This document shows, one piece after another, positions 1 through 5,918 of a DNA stretch of 6,023 bases. The stretch spans positions 1 to 6,023 of the forward strand of contig CANRKV010000096.1 of the NCBI GenBank assembly GCA_947631305.1, in the 5' to 3' direction. This DNA comes from an uncultured Jeotgalicoccus sp. GTDB lineage: Bacteria > Bacillota > Bacilli > Staphylococcales > Salinicoccaceae. Within the stretch, counting starts at the first letter, position 1. Each line of letters begins with the position of its first letter. Made by a program: the position numbers and the translations under genes. Under the pieces are notes generated by a model. That model saw nothing but the letters and a program-made list of their open reading frames with translations. It had not been told where the DNA came from and made no database searches.

Positions 1-905
1 AACTCCAGGAACACGAATATCAGTACGATAATACCGAATAGTATTTCCAAATAGTTCACTTTGAACCATGAAGGCAGATCCGTTTCGAAAAACCGTTTCA
101 GCTTATCCAGGATTTTGTTGCGGAAATCGTATAATTTCTGTGAAAACCCTAAATATTTATCAGGTGCAAAATGTTTTTTACCGTTCTTTTTCTTGTTTAA
201 TCTGGATAGTTTTTCAGGACTTGTATCAGCCGGTTTTTTCAGCAGATTGTTTGCTTTCAGCAAGAATACACCGACCCACAGCGCCATGTATGACGATACC
301 CATACCAGTGCAAAAAATAAATTAATCGACAGTACGTCTGTCGGTGTTATCGTTGACTCTATATTTGAATACACTGCATTTTGCGTAAAGAAATATGCGA
401 TACCGTAAAACAGCAGTATAATCATATAATGTTCTTTACGATGTTCCGGATTTAAATATTCATTAAATACGCTGAACAGCAGATGAATAATAAATGCGAG
501 CAGGAACAGCAGTGCCCAGAGTCCGTAAGATTGTGTCATTAATATCGTTGTCACGATAAACAGGCCCAGCGACAGACCGATAAAGAAAAAGGTCAGCGGC
601 ACATCGTATTTAGTAGTGCTGTTAATCCATGAGCCCACTTTAAACATAAACAGTCCAAATAAAATTATCAGTATGCCCGCAATGATTGGAAATCCTCCAA
701 TCATCATCGACAGCATATTTGATACTTCGACGAAGAAAGCATTAATTAAATCAAATATTGTTTCTATGTTATCTTCTTCGACAGGTACTTCTTCATTTCT
801 GATCTGCCCGGTGTTAAATAATATAAAAAGACCTAAAATAATAAAAAACACACCGAGTATAAAACTAATAATCACTTCACTGCGATTTCTGAATTTACTT
901 ATCAT
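1..905 (-). CDS. Polytopic membrane protein, N-terminal 301 residues (partial; possible AuxA-like)
   Basis: An uninterrupted minus-strand reading frame starts at ATG 905-903 and leaves the window at base 1, so the C-terminus is missing. The start is set by a good ribosome binding site, GAGGTG, five bases upstream. The protein begins MISKFRNRSE and has about seven hydrophobic segments, near residues 11-30, 68-90, 102-123, 127-147, 159-174, 191-216 and 285-301. Residues 217-284 form a lysine/arginine-rich loop (KKPADTSPEKLSRLNKKKNGK and following), which by the positive-inside rule should be cytoplasmic. Residues 31-66 form an acidic loop. I see no enzymatic motif. Its position just beyond purD recalls the S. 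aureus locus, where the membrane protein AuxA, a factor linked to lipoteichoic acid stability and beta-lactam tolerance, lies a few genes past purD. That identity rests on remembered gene order, not sequence, and is tentative. The gene itself is secure. Confidence 0.85.
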   Translation of the reverse strand, partial: MISKFRNRSEVIISFILGVFFIILGLFILFNTGQIRNEEVPVEEDNIETIFDLINAFFVEVSNMLSMMIGGFPIIAGILIILFGLFMFKVGSWINSTTKYDVPLTFFFIGLSLGLFIVTTILMTQSYGLWALLFLLAFIIHLLFSVFNEYLNPEHRKEHYMIILLFYGIAYFFTQNAVYSNIESTITPTDVLSINLFFALVWVSSYMALWVGVFLLKANNLLKKPADTSPEKLSRLNKKKNGKKHFAPDKYLGFSQKLYDFRNKILDKLKRFFETDLPSWFKVNYLEILFGIIVLIFVFLE

Positions 906-926
906 CCTGTCACCTCAACTCTCTCT

Positions 927-955
927 ATTATATAAAATTCAAGTATAAAAATCAT
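927..955 (-). promoter_or_regulatory. Candidate sigma-A promoter for the left-end membrane protein gene
   Basis: On the minus strand a perfect TATAAT (932-927) lies 17 bases after ATGATT (955-950), a weak -35 matching three of six consensus bases. Transcription would begin about 15 bases before the start codon, leaving just enough leader for the GAGGTG ribosome binding site. The perfect -10 in AT-rich sequence carries most of the weight, so this is moderate evidence only. Confidence 0.4.
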
Positions 956-1026
956 TCTTCAGCATATTTATGTTTATATTTATAAATTCCGGCTATATAT
1001 CTTACTAACAGATAATAATTATAATA

Positions 1027-1055
1027 TTGATACAGGCTGAATATTGACGAATAAT
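1027..1055 (+). promoter_or_regulatory. Candidate sigma-A promoter for a plus-strand small RNA
   Basis: TTGATA (1027-1032, five of six matches to TTGACA) is followed after exactly 17 bases by AATAAT (1050-1055, five of six matches to TATAAT). Transcription would start near 1062. No plus-strand protein gene lies downstream before the purD stop, but a hairpin and a terminator do. The region is AT-rich, where chance -10 boxes are common, but the combined match and spacing are the best plus-strand promoter I found in the gap. Confidence 0.5.
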
Positions 1056-1061
1056 ATACTT

Positions 1062-1153
1062 AGGTTTTTACGTGCATGATAAGGAGTAATTATATCATTT
1101 AATTACTCCTTCCCCATGCAAAAGAGGTTAGCATTCAGCTAACCTCTTTTTTA
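1062..1153 (+). ncRNA. Candidate small RNA of about 90 nt between purD and the membrane gene
   Basis: The unit has three aligned parts. A promoter at 1027-1055 predicts a start near 1062. A perfect 12-bp stem follows (1081-1092 with 1100-1111, 7-base loop), which can be extended by an outer 6-bp stem TGCATG/CATGCA (1073-1078 with 1115-1120) across a 2x3 internal loop. A terminator hairpin (1121-1132 with 1138-1149) with a run of six T residues and a further T-rich tail ends the unit. Nearly every base from 1073 to 1149 can pair. Between the two perfect stems lies CTTCCCC, resembling the C-rich UCCC motif with which several staphylococcal Rsa small RNAs bind Shine-Dalgarno sequences. If the outer stem forms, the CCC lies in an internal loop. 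I do not recognise a known RNA family. The structure is seen directly; expression and function are inferred. The alternative is that these are only terminators serving the minus strand. Confidence 0.45.
1121..1152. terminator. Rho-independent terminator after purD, also usable on the plus strand
   Basis: A perfect 12-bp inverted repeat (AAAGAGGTTAGC, loop ATTCA, GCTAACCTCTTT) begins two bases beyond the purD stop codon. Read on the minus strand it follows purD and is trailed by only a short TTTT before GCATGG. Read on the plus strand it has a better tail, six T residues followed by ATTTT. The asymmetry suggests it serves the plus strand at least as well as purD. Confidence 0.8.
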
Positions 1154-2422
1154 TTTTGTTAACATTGCACGGTGTGCAATGTCCGTTCTGTAAAATATTT
1201 CATTATTATCAAACTCTATTTCTCCAACACTGCCGTATGCAGATTTCAGTGCTTCTTCAATCGTGAGACCAGTACCTGTTACAAGCATAATCCGGCCGCC
1301 TGAGGAAATATAATCTCCATTTTCAGTCTGAGCGAGACCGCTGATAAAACTGCGGTCCATTATTTCATCGGTAAATGAAATTCCAATGCCGCGTTTATAT
1401 TCATACGGATAACCCTCTGTCGCGAGCATCACACCAACAGTGTAGCCGGGCTTCCAGTCAATTTTGAGCGGCTCTTTCTGCTGCACTTTCTCCAGTATGC
1501 AGGCGAAATCGCTGTCTATCATAGAAAGCAGAACCTGTGCTTCAGGGTCGCCGAATCTCGCATTGTATTCGAGGACCTTCACTCCATCGTCTGTCATCAT
1601 TGCACCGAGATATAACACACCGAAGTAACTCAGTCCTTCTTTAACCATTGCCATAGCCGTCGGTTCAATAATTTTTTCAATTGCTTCCTGTCTGACTGTT
1701 TCGCTGATATGCGTGACAGGGGCATATGCTCCCATACCGCCGGTATTCGGACCGTCACCTTTGCCAAATGCACTTTTATGATCTTGTGCAATCACTTCAA
1801 ATGTATGGGTATATTCTTCATTCACCATTACCATCAGTGAAAACTCTTCACCCGTTAAATACTCTTCGATCAGCAGCGGTTCCATATCACCTTCATCTGA
1901 CACTTCGGCCAGATCTTCCAGTGCTTTTAAACCTTCTTCTCTGCTGTGTATAATAACGACACCTTTACCTTCGCTTAAGCCGTCTTTTTTAATCACGTAA
2001 GGCGGCACTGCCGATTCTATAAAATCTTTTGCCTCATTATAATTTACAAATACTTTAAAATCCGCTGTTGGAATATTATATTTCTTCAACAGGTTTTTTG
2101 TGTATGATTTACTCGTTTCCATCCGGGCTTCTTTTTTACGCGGCCCGAAAACAGTGAGTCCATATTCATCAATTAAAAAATCTGCCAGGCCAAGTGATAA
2201 TGGAGCAGCATCCCCTATGACGACCCAATCCACCTGTTTCTCAATACATATTCCTGCAATTGCATCGAAATCATCTTCATCGACGCGGTACATTACCTCG
2301 CAGATTTCACGCATGCCTGCATTTCCCGGTATTGCATAAATATTATTAACACTTTTTGAATTTGCCAACATCTTGACAATGGCATGTTCTCTGCCGCCCT
2401 TGCCAATTACTGCAACGTTCAT
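1151..2422 (-). CDS. purD: Phosphoribosylamine--glycine ligase (GARS)
   Basis: This cytoplasmic enzyme joins 5-phosphoribosylamine and glycine using ATP to make glycinamide ribonucleotide, the second step of de novo purine synthesis. The 423-residue length is normal for monofunctional bacterial PurD. The N-terminal domain opens with VIGKGGREHA (5-14). The ATP-grasp core shows VIKKDGLSEGKGV (143-155), GEEFSLMV (191-198), QDHKSAF then GPNTGGMGAY (213-233), and the metal/ATP-site stretch VLEYNARFGDPEAQ (283-296). The C-terminal domain has GGRIMLVTG (375-383) and a final YRTDIAHRA. One oddity: where most relatives have a GPEAPL-type motif, residues 70-75 read GDAAPL, and the usual EGSK is METSK (101-105). 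The catalytic core looks intact. The start ATG has an AAAGGGG site seven bases upstream. It is the only pur gene here and seems monocistronic, unlike the terminal purD of the staphylococcal pur operon. Confidence 0.97.
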   Translation of the reverse strand: MNVAVIGKGGREHAIVKMLANSKSVNNIYAIPGNAGMREICEVMYRVDEDDFDAIAGICIEKQVDWVVIGDAAPLSLGLADFLIDEYGLTVFGPRKKEARMETSKSYTKNLLKKYNIPTADFKVFVNYNEAKDFIESAVPPYVIKKDGLSEGKGVVIIHSREEGLKALEDLAEVSDEGDMEPLLIEEYLTGEEFSLMVMVNEEYTHTFEVIAQDHKSAFGKGDGPNTGGMGAYAPVTHISETVRQEAIEKIIEPTAMAMVKEGLSYFGVLYLGAMMTDDGVKVLEYNARFGDPEAQVLLSMIDSDFACILEKVQQKEPLKIDWKPGYTVGVMLATEGYPYEYKRGIGISFTDEIMDRSFISGLAQTENGDYISSGGRIMLVTGTGLTIEEALKSAYGSVGEIEFDNNEIFYRTDIAHRAMLTK

Positions 2423-2594
2423 AATTATTCCCCTTTCATACTGTCACACTTATGTAATATGAACTTAACATTATTATAACTTAAATAGAGAAGCACTACT
2501 AATTTCTTGGTGCAGATATTAAATTATATCTATAGCTTTTTCTTATGTTTTTCGAGATAATGAAATAGACAAACTTTAAGGGAGGATTTATTTT
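2423..2594. promoter_or_regulatory. Divergent promoter region between purD and folD
   Basis: This 172-base AT-rich spacer must hold the promoters of both genes. For purD, a perfect TATAAT lies on the minus strand at 2478-2473, with a weak TTAGTA 18 bases upstream (2502-2497). A second minus-strand TATAAT is at 2528-2523 without a clear -35. For folD, the best pair is TTGGTG (2507-2512) and TATAGC (2531-2536), 18 bases apart, and GATAAT at 2556-2561 is an alternative -10 without a -35. The folD ribosome binding site AAGGGAGG (2578-2585) is strong. I see no purine riboswitch and no convincing pair of PurR boxes. The individual promoter assignments are weak. Confidence 0.4.
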
Positions 2595-3446
2595 ATGACT
2601 GCAGAATTATTAAACGGCCGCGAAATCGCAAAAGATTACCGCGCCGGATTACAAAGCGAAGTTGAAAAATTAAAATCACAGGGTATTGTACCAAATCTTA
2701 CGGTGGTAATTGTAGGTAACGACGGCGCTTCACTAAGCTACGTGCGTTCAAAAAACAAAGCTGCTGAAAAAATCGGCATGGAATCTTCTATCGTGCGACT
2801 AGATGAAGATACTTCTGAAGAAGAAGTACTTGCAGCAGTAGAAAAACTTAATAATGATGATAAAGTAAATGGAATTCTTGTACAGGTTCCACTGCCTTCA
2901 CAGGTAGATGAAAACAAAGTACTTGAAGCAATTGCTCCACATAAAGACGTAGACGGTTTCAGCCCGGTTAATATCGGACGTCTGTATACCGGCCAGCGTA
3001 CATTCGTACCCTGCACACCGCTCGGTATTATGGAATTACTGAAGCACACAGGTTCATTGGAAGGTAAAACAGTTGCTGTTGTCGGACGTTCACACATTGT
3101 CGGTCAGCCGGTAGCGAAATTACTAACTAACGAAAATGCTACAGTAACGCTGATGCACTCACGCACTAAAGATATGGTTGCACAGCTTAAAAATTTCGAC
3201 GTTGTCGTAAGTGCGGTAGGTAAACCGGGTCTTATTAAAGGATCTGACTTAAAAGAAGGCGCAATCGTTATCGACGTAGGTAATACAGTTGTCGATGAAA
3301 AATTAGTCGGAGATGTTGATTTTGACAGCGCTAAAGAAGTAGCAAGTTATATTACACCGGTTCCGGGCGGTGTTGGCCCATTAACAATTACAATGGTCTT
3401 AAACAACACGTTATTAGCTGCTAAATGGCATAATGAAGATAAATAA
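2595..3446 (+). CDS. folD: Bifunctional methylenetetrahydrofolate dehydrogenase / methenyltetrahydrofolate cyclohydrolase
   Basis: FolD oxidises 5,10-methylene-tetrahydrofolate with NADP and hydrolyses the product to 10-formyl-tetrahydrofolate, the formyl donor for purine synthesis and for formyl-methionyl-tRNA. The 283 residues match the family's usual length. The N-terminal catalytic domain has the SYVRSK motif (48-53), giving the conserved Tyr49 and catalytic Lys53, then GILVQVPLP (93-101) and HKDVDGFSPVN (116-126), containing the conserved Asp120. PCTPLGIMELL (139-149) leads into the Rossmann domain, whose nucleotide-binding loop is VVGRSHIVGQP (162-172). The C-terminal PVPGGVGPLTITMVLNNT (255-272) is typical. 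No residue I know to be essential is missing. The ATG is preceded by AAGGGAGG at nine bases. It is transcribed away from purD, stands alone, and ends at a strong terminator. Confidence 0.98.
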   Translation: MTAELLNGREIAKDYRAGLQSEVEKLKSQGIVPNLTVVIVGNDGASLSYVRSKNKAAEKIGMESSIVRLDEDTSEEEVLAAVEKLNNDDKVNGILVQVPLPSQVDENKVLEAIAPHKDVDGFSPVNIGRLYTGQRTFVPCTPLGIMELLKHTGSLEGKTVAVVGRSHIVGQPVAKLLTNENATVTLMHSRTKDMVAQLKNFDVVVSAVGKPGLIKGSDLKEGAIVIDVGNTVVDEKLVGDVDFDSAKEVASYITPVPGGVGPLTITMVLNNTLLAAKWHNEDK

Positions 3447-3453
3447 GGTTTTT

Positions 3454-3489
3454 AAAAGAAGCTCTCCGCAAATGCGGGGAGCTTCTTTT
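3454..3489. terminator. Bidirectional terminator between convergent folD and the cation exchanger
   Basis: A 17-base arm (3454-3470) pairs with 3473-3489 with a single G-T wobble; the tip opens to give a small loop around CAAATG. The GC-rich centre (GCTCTCCGCA) is flanked by AAAAGAA and TTCTTTT, so both strands end in a T-rich tail. It starts eight bases after the folD stop and 55 bases beyond the exchanger stop, so it can terminate both transcripts. Confidence 0.9.
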
Positions 3490-3543
3490 AAGTCTTTTAT
3501 TAAACTATTCTTCTGGAATAATGATTCGAAAATTTTATTTCGT

Positions 3544-4515
3544 TTAACCTCTGATTATAATGTAAACGAGATAGATTACATATAATAAAGCCAGTGTTCC
3601 GCCTGAAAGCCGTGAAAGTTTTCCTTTCCATAAAGCGAGAGCCATCAGCACGCCAGTAATAAGAATAAGTATCCATGCATCTGTAAAGAGACTGCCGCTG
3701 ACACTTAGCGGACTGATTACGGCAGAGAGTCCCAGTACGAAGAATATATTAAATATATTACTGCCGATCAGATTGCCAAATGCCATTTCCGCTTCACCTT
3801 TTCTGGCTGCAGCAATAGACGTAGTCAACTCCGGCAGTGATGTACCAATCGCCACAATTGTTAAGCCAACCAGGGCCTGACTCATGCCGAGCGACAGAGC
3901 AATTGACGATGCACTGTCTACAACAAGATCACCGCCGAATATAATACCGGCAAGACCAATTACAAAAAGAGCAATATTTTTAAACCAGCTGCTGTCATTC
4001 CCTGCTTTTTTAGCTTCCGTATCCTGAGTTGCTTCTTTAGTGCGGCGTGCTTTAACAAATGTATAGTATAAAAATAAACCGATACCTGCTAATAAAATAA
4101 TTCCATCGATACGTCCCACAGCATTGGACTCAGCAGAAAATAAAAATTGATCCGACATAAATACAAGCAGTAACGCTGCCGCTATCAATGCATATGGAAT
4201 TTCTCTTGTTTGTGTCTCACGTTCAATGATAATTGGTGAAATCAATACAGTCACACCAAGCATTAAGGAAATATTTATAATGTTACTTCCAACAATGTTA
4301 CCAATAACCATATCACCATTGCCTTCCAGTGAAGCAATGATACTGACAACAGCTTCAGGGGCGCTTGTCCCAAGCGAGACAATTGTCAGTCCTACAATCA
4401 GCGGTGAGATATGCAGTTTTCCGGCAATTGACGACGCTCCGTCGACAAAATAATCCGCGCCTTTAATCAGTAAGATAAATCCCGCTATTAATAATACGTA
4501 AGTCAAATTCTCCAC
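3544..4515 (-). CDS. Calcium/sodium antiporter family membrane protein (CaCA superfamily, YrbG-like)
   Basis: This 323-residue membrane protein should exchange cations, probably calcium for sodium or protons. It carries the two inverted alpha-repeats of the Na_Ca_ex family. Repeat one has GLTIVSLGTSAPEAVVS (42-58) and GNIVGSNIINI (72-82). Repeat two has GLTIVAIGTSLPELTTS (217-233) and GNLIGSNIFNI (247-257). The glutamates Glu54 and Glu229 and the asparagines of the GN..GSN motifs, which form the ion site in characterised members, are all present. About ten membrane segments flank a charged, probably cytoplasmic loop (155-177, KARRTKEATQDTEAKK). The length suits the prokaryotic YrbG-type group. 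The start is probably GTG 4515-4513 with a poor GGGAATGGA upstream. TTG at 4506-4504, with GGAG eight bases before it, would shorten the protein by three residues. An in-frame TAG at 4530-4528 rules out a longer product. The ion preference cannot be read from sequence. Confidence 0.93.
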   Translation of the reverse strand: MENLTYVLLIAGFILLIKGADYFVDGASSIAGKLHISPLIVGLTIVSLGTSAPEAVVSIIASLEGNGDMVIGNIVGSNIINISLMLGVTVLISPIIIERETQTREIPYALIAAALLLVFMSDQFLFSAESNAVGRIDGIILLAGIGLFLYYTFVKARRTKEATQDTEAKKAGNDSSWFKNIALFVIGLAGIIFGGDLVVDSASSIALSLGMSQALVGLTIVAIGTSLPELTTSIAAARKGEAEMAFGNLIGSNIFNIFFVLGLSAVISPLSVSGSLFTDAWILILITGVLMALALWKGKLSRLSGGTLALLYVIYLVYIIIRG

Positions 4516-4533
4516 TCCATTCCCGCACTATTC

Positions 4534-4563
4534 TTGGTCGTTACGACTGTAGTGTGCTAAAAT
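4534..4563 (+). promoter_or_regulatory. Extended -10 promoter for the DUF5011 gene, with an embedded palindrome
   Basis: TTGGTC (4534-4539) and TAAAAT (4558-4563, five of six matches) are 18 bases apart, and TGC directly before the -10 gives an extended -10 element. A perfect 11-base palindrome, GTCGT-T-ACGAC (4537-4547), overlaps the -35 and the spacer, where a repressor would block polymerase. Transcription should start near 4570. The extended -10 makes the promoter reasonable; an operator role for the palindrome is inferred from position alone. Confidence 0.5.
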
Positions 4564-4598
4564 TAAAAAAAGTATTGTGAATACAGAGGTGTAAATAA

Positions 4599-5321
4599 AT
4601 GAATGCAGATACGCTTATAAAATTTATGATTGGCGCACTTCCAGTCGCTCCAATCGTCAGTGATTTTGTCGATAACGATATTGAAGAACCCGCTCAAGGT
4701 CCTGACCAGGCATATGAAAATTACGATGGCCCGACAATGAAAGAAGAAGCCGACAGCCATTCAGGCAATATACCCGCTATAAAAGGTGTCAGTAATATTA
4801 ACGTTCAGACCGGCAGTGATTTCGATCCGCTGGCCGGCGTGTATGCACTGGATAACCAGGACGGAAATATTACCGATAATATAGAAGTAACAAACAACAG
4901 CGTAAATACAGAATCTCCCGGTACATACAGTGTAACCTACCGCGTGGAAAATTCGCGCAACGGTTATTACGAACATGTCCGCCAGGTTACAGTGTCTGAT
5001 AGAGAGAGCGATCCTGTACCGCTGATTCCTCCGACTGAAGAACAACTGGGTGAAGCTGCACCTGAGGAAAGTTCTTCATCTGATACCGGTAACTCTGTAT
5101 CATTCAGCGGTGTCGAAGATCTGACGATCAGCACCGGTGAATCATTTGACCCTAAAGACGGTGTCCGTGCAATAGATGTGGACGGCACTGACATTAGCAA
5201 TGCGCTTTATATTTCCGGTGAAGTTGATAATGAAACTCCGGGTGAATATACGATAGCTTACGCTGCCTTTGACAGTTTCGGCGATCCGGCTGCTGCGGCA
5301 CGCACAGTAACAGTAGAATAG
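4599..5321 (+). CDS. Acidic protein with two DUF5011-like Ig-fold domains
   Basis: A 240-residue protein of unknown function. Two bacterial Ig-like repeats of the DUF5011 type are visible: about 58-133 (GVSNINVQTGSDFDPLAGV, then SPGTYSVTYRV and VRQVTVSD) and about 169-240 (GVEDLTISTGESFDPKDGV, then TPGEYTIAYAAFDSFG and ARTVTVE). Each has the family pattern of a FDPxxGV turn early and a PGxYxxxY strand late. An acidic, Ser/Pro-rich linker (134-165) joins them. Such domains usually occur in secreted or surface proteins as spacers or adhesive modules. The first 20 residues (MNADTLIKFMIGALPVAPIV) are mildly hydrophobic but make a weak signal peptide, with one lysine and no clear cleavage site. 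There is no lipobox cysteine, no LPXTG sorting signal and no C-terminal membrane anchor, so its location is uncertain. An in-frame TAA directly before the ATG excludes an upstream start, and AGAGGTG seven bases upstream supports this one. It has its own promoter and terminator. Confidence 0.88.
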   Translation: MNADTLIKFMIGALPVAPIVSDFVDNDIEEPAQGPDQAYENYDGPTMKEEADSHSGNIPAIKGVSNINVQTGSDFDPLAGVYALDNQDGNITDNIEVTNNSVNTESPGTYSVTYRVENSRNGYYEHVRQVTVSDRESDPVPLIPPTEEQLGEAAPEESSSSDTGNSVSFSGVEDLTISTGESFDPKDGVRAIDVDGTDISNALYISGEVDNETPGEYTIAYAAFDSFGDPAAAARTVTVE

Positions 5322-5333
5322 AAATTAAATAAC

Positions 5334-5369
5334 AGGCTGCAGCGGTATTCCGCTGCAGCCTTTGTTTTT
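5334..5369. terminator. Terminator between the convergent DUF5011 and DJ-1/PfpI genes
   Basis: A GC-rich inverted repeat, GGCTGCAGCGG (5335-5345), loop TATT, CCGCTGCAGCC (5350-5360), plus one flanking A-T pair, is followed on the plus strand by TTTGTTTTT. It starts 13 bases after the DUF5011 stop. On the minus strand the tail (TGTTATTTAATTT) is less regular, but the hairpin lies immediately past the stop of the DJ-1/PfpI gene and probably serves both. Confidence 0.88.
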
Positions 5370-5880
5370 ATCCTAATTGTCTTTTAATTTCAGCATTAAA
5401 CTGATCTAAATCATCAGGCGTACGGCTTGTAGCAAGATTGCCGCACACTGCGAGGGGGCTGTCTTCCCATTTCGCCCCTGCATTAATTAAATCGTTTTTA
5501 ACATTTTTAACGCTGGTGATTTTTCTGTCTTTCAGCAATCCTGTATCTACCAGCAGCTGAGGGCCGTGGCAAATTGCAAAGACCGGCTTGTCTTCCTCCA
5601 GGAAATGCTTGGCAAATTTCCCAAAACGGTCTTCTTTGTCTCCGCGCAGACTGTCCGGTGAAAATCCTCCCGGAATTAATAAAGCATCATAATCAGCCGG
5701 TGTGACTTCTCCGATAGACTTATCCGCTTCAAATGTGCCGCCTTTTTTACCTTCTACAGCTGAACCGTCCGGCGAAATGAGCACTGCTTTATGTCCAGCT
5801 TCCTCAATCGCTTCTTTAGGACTTGTATATTCAATGTCTTCGACTAAATCTGTCATAATAACAGCTACTTTTTTTGCCAT
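5368..5880 (-). CDS. DJ-1/PfpI superfamily protein, general stress protein 18 type
   Basis: A 170-residue cytoplasmic protein of the DJ-1/PfpI (type 1 glutamine amidotransferase-like) fold. The nucleophile elbow is FAICHGPQ (101-108), with Cys104 and His105. The conserved acidic residue is Glu17 in VEDIEY (13-18). DYDALLIPGGFSPDSLRGD (63-81) and the C-terminal TSRTPDDLDQFN (151-162) are typical of the subgroup containing B. subtilis YfkM/YraA and S. aureus SAV1875. Family members have been described as proteases, chaperones, glyoxalases or protein deglycases; the activity of this one cannot be settled from sequence, but a role in stress and reactive carbonyl or oxidant defence fits. The full family length is present. 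The ATG has a perfect AGGAGG eight bases upstream. A probable sigma-B promoter precedes it, consistent with general stress control as in B. subtilis yfkM. Confidence 0.95.
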   Translation of the reverse strand: MAKKVAVIMTDLVEDIEYTSPKEAIEEAGHKAVLISPDGSAVEGKKGGTFEADKSIGEVTPADYDALLIPGGFSPDSLRGDKEDRFGKFAKHFLEEDKPVFAICHGPQLLVDTGLLKDRKITSVKNVKNDLINAGAKWEDSPLAVCGNLATSRTPDDLDQFNAEIKRQLG

Positions 5881-5918
5881 AAATAATTCCTCCTGTAATT
5901 TTCTTTCTAGTCAGTATT

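Noticed and set aside
61..948. Plus-strand open frames of 85-115 codons at 61-408, 68-325 and 616-948
   Set aside because: They lie antisense to the continuous minus-strand membrane protein frame, have no good ribosome binding sites, and read like low-complexity antisense translations.
1081..1115. Minus-strand minimal reading frame ATG ATA TAA behind a strong GGGGAAGGAG site
   Set aside because: It looks like a tiny leader peptide, but it lies beyond the purD terminator within the hairpin arms. The Shine-Dalgarno likeness is a by-product of the purine-rich arm, and two codons cannot be supported as a gene.
1073..1149. The two adjacent hairpins as a miniature transposable element
   Set aside because: No target-site duplication is visible at the ends, the two stems differ in sequence, and no second copy occurs in the window. 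A promoter plus terminator layout explains them better.
2540..2570. CGAA-containing stretch in the folD-purD spacer as a PurR box
   Set aside because: On the minus strand CTCGAAAAAC resembles the core of a Bacillus PurR box, but the flanks mismatch the consensus and there is no second inverted copy at the expected spacing.
2423..2594. Purine riboswitch upstream of purD or folD
   Set aside because: I found neither the conserved three-way-junction core nor a terminator/antiterminator pair in the 172-base spacer, which is too short to hold one comfortably beside two promoters.
4563..5200. Minus-strand open frames opposite the DUF5011 gene (4563-4760, 4761-5045, 4967-5200)
   Set aside because: The plus-strand frame has recognisable repeated domains, a promoter, a ribosome binding site and a terminator. 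The antisense frames have none of these.
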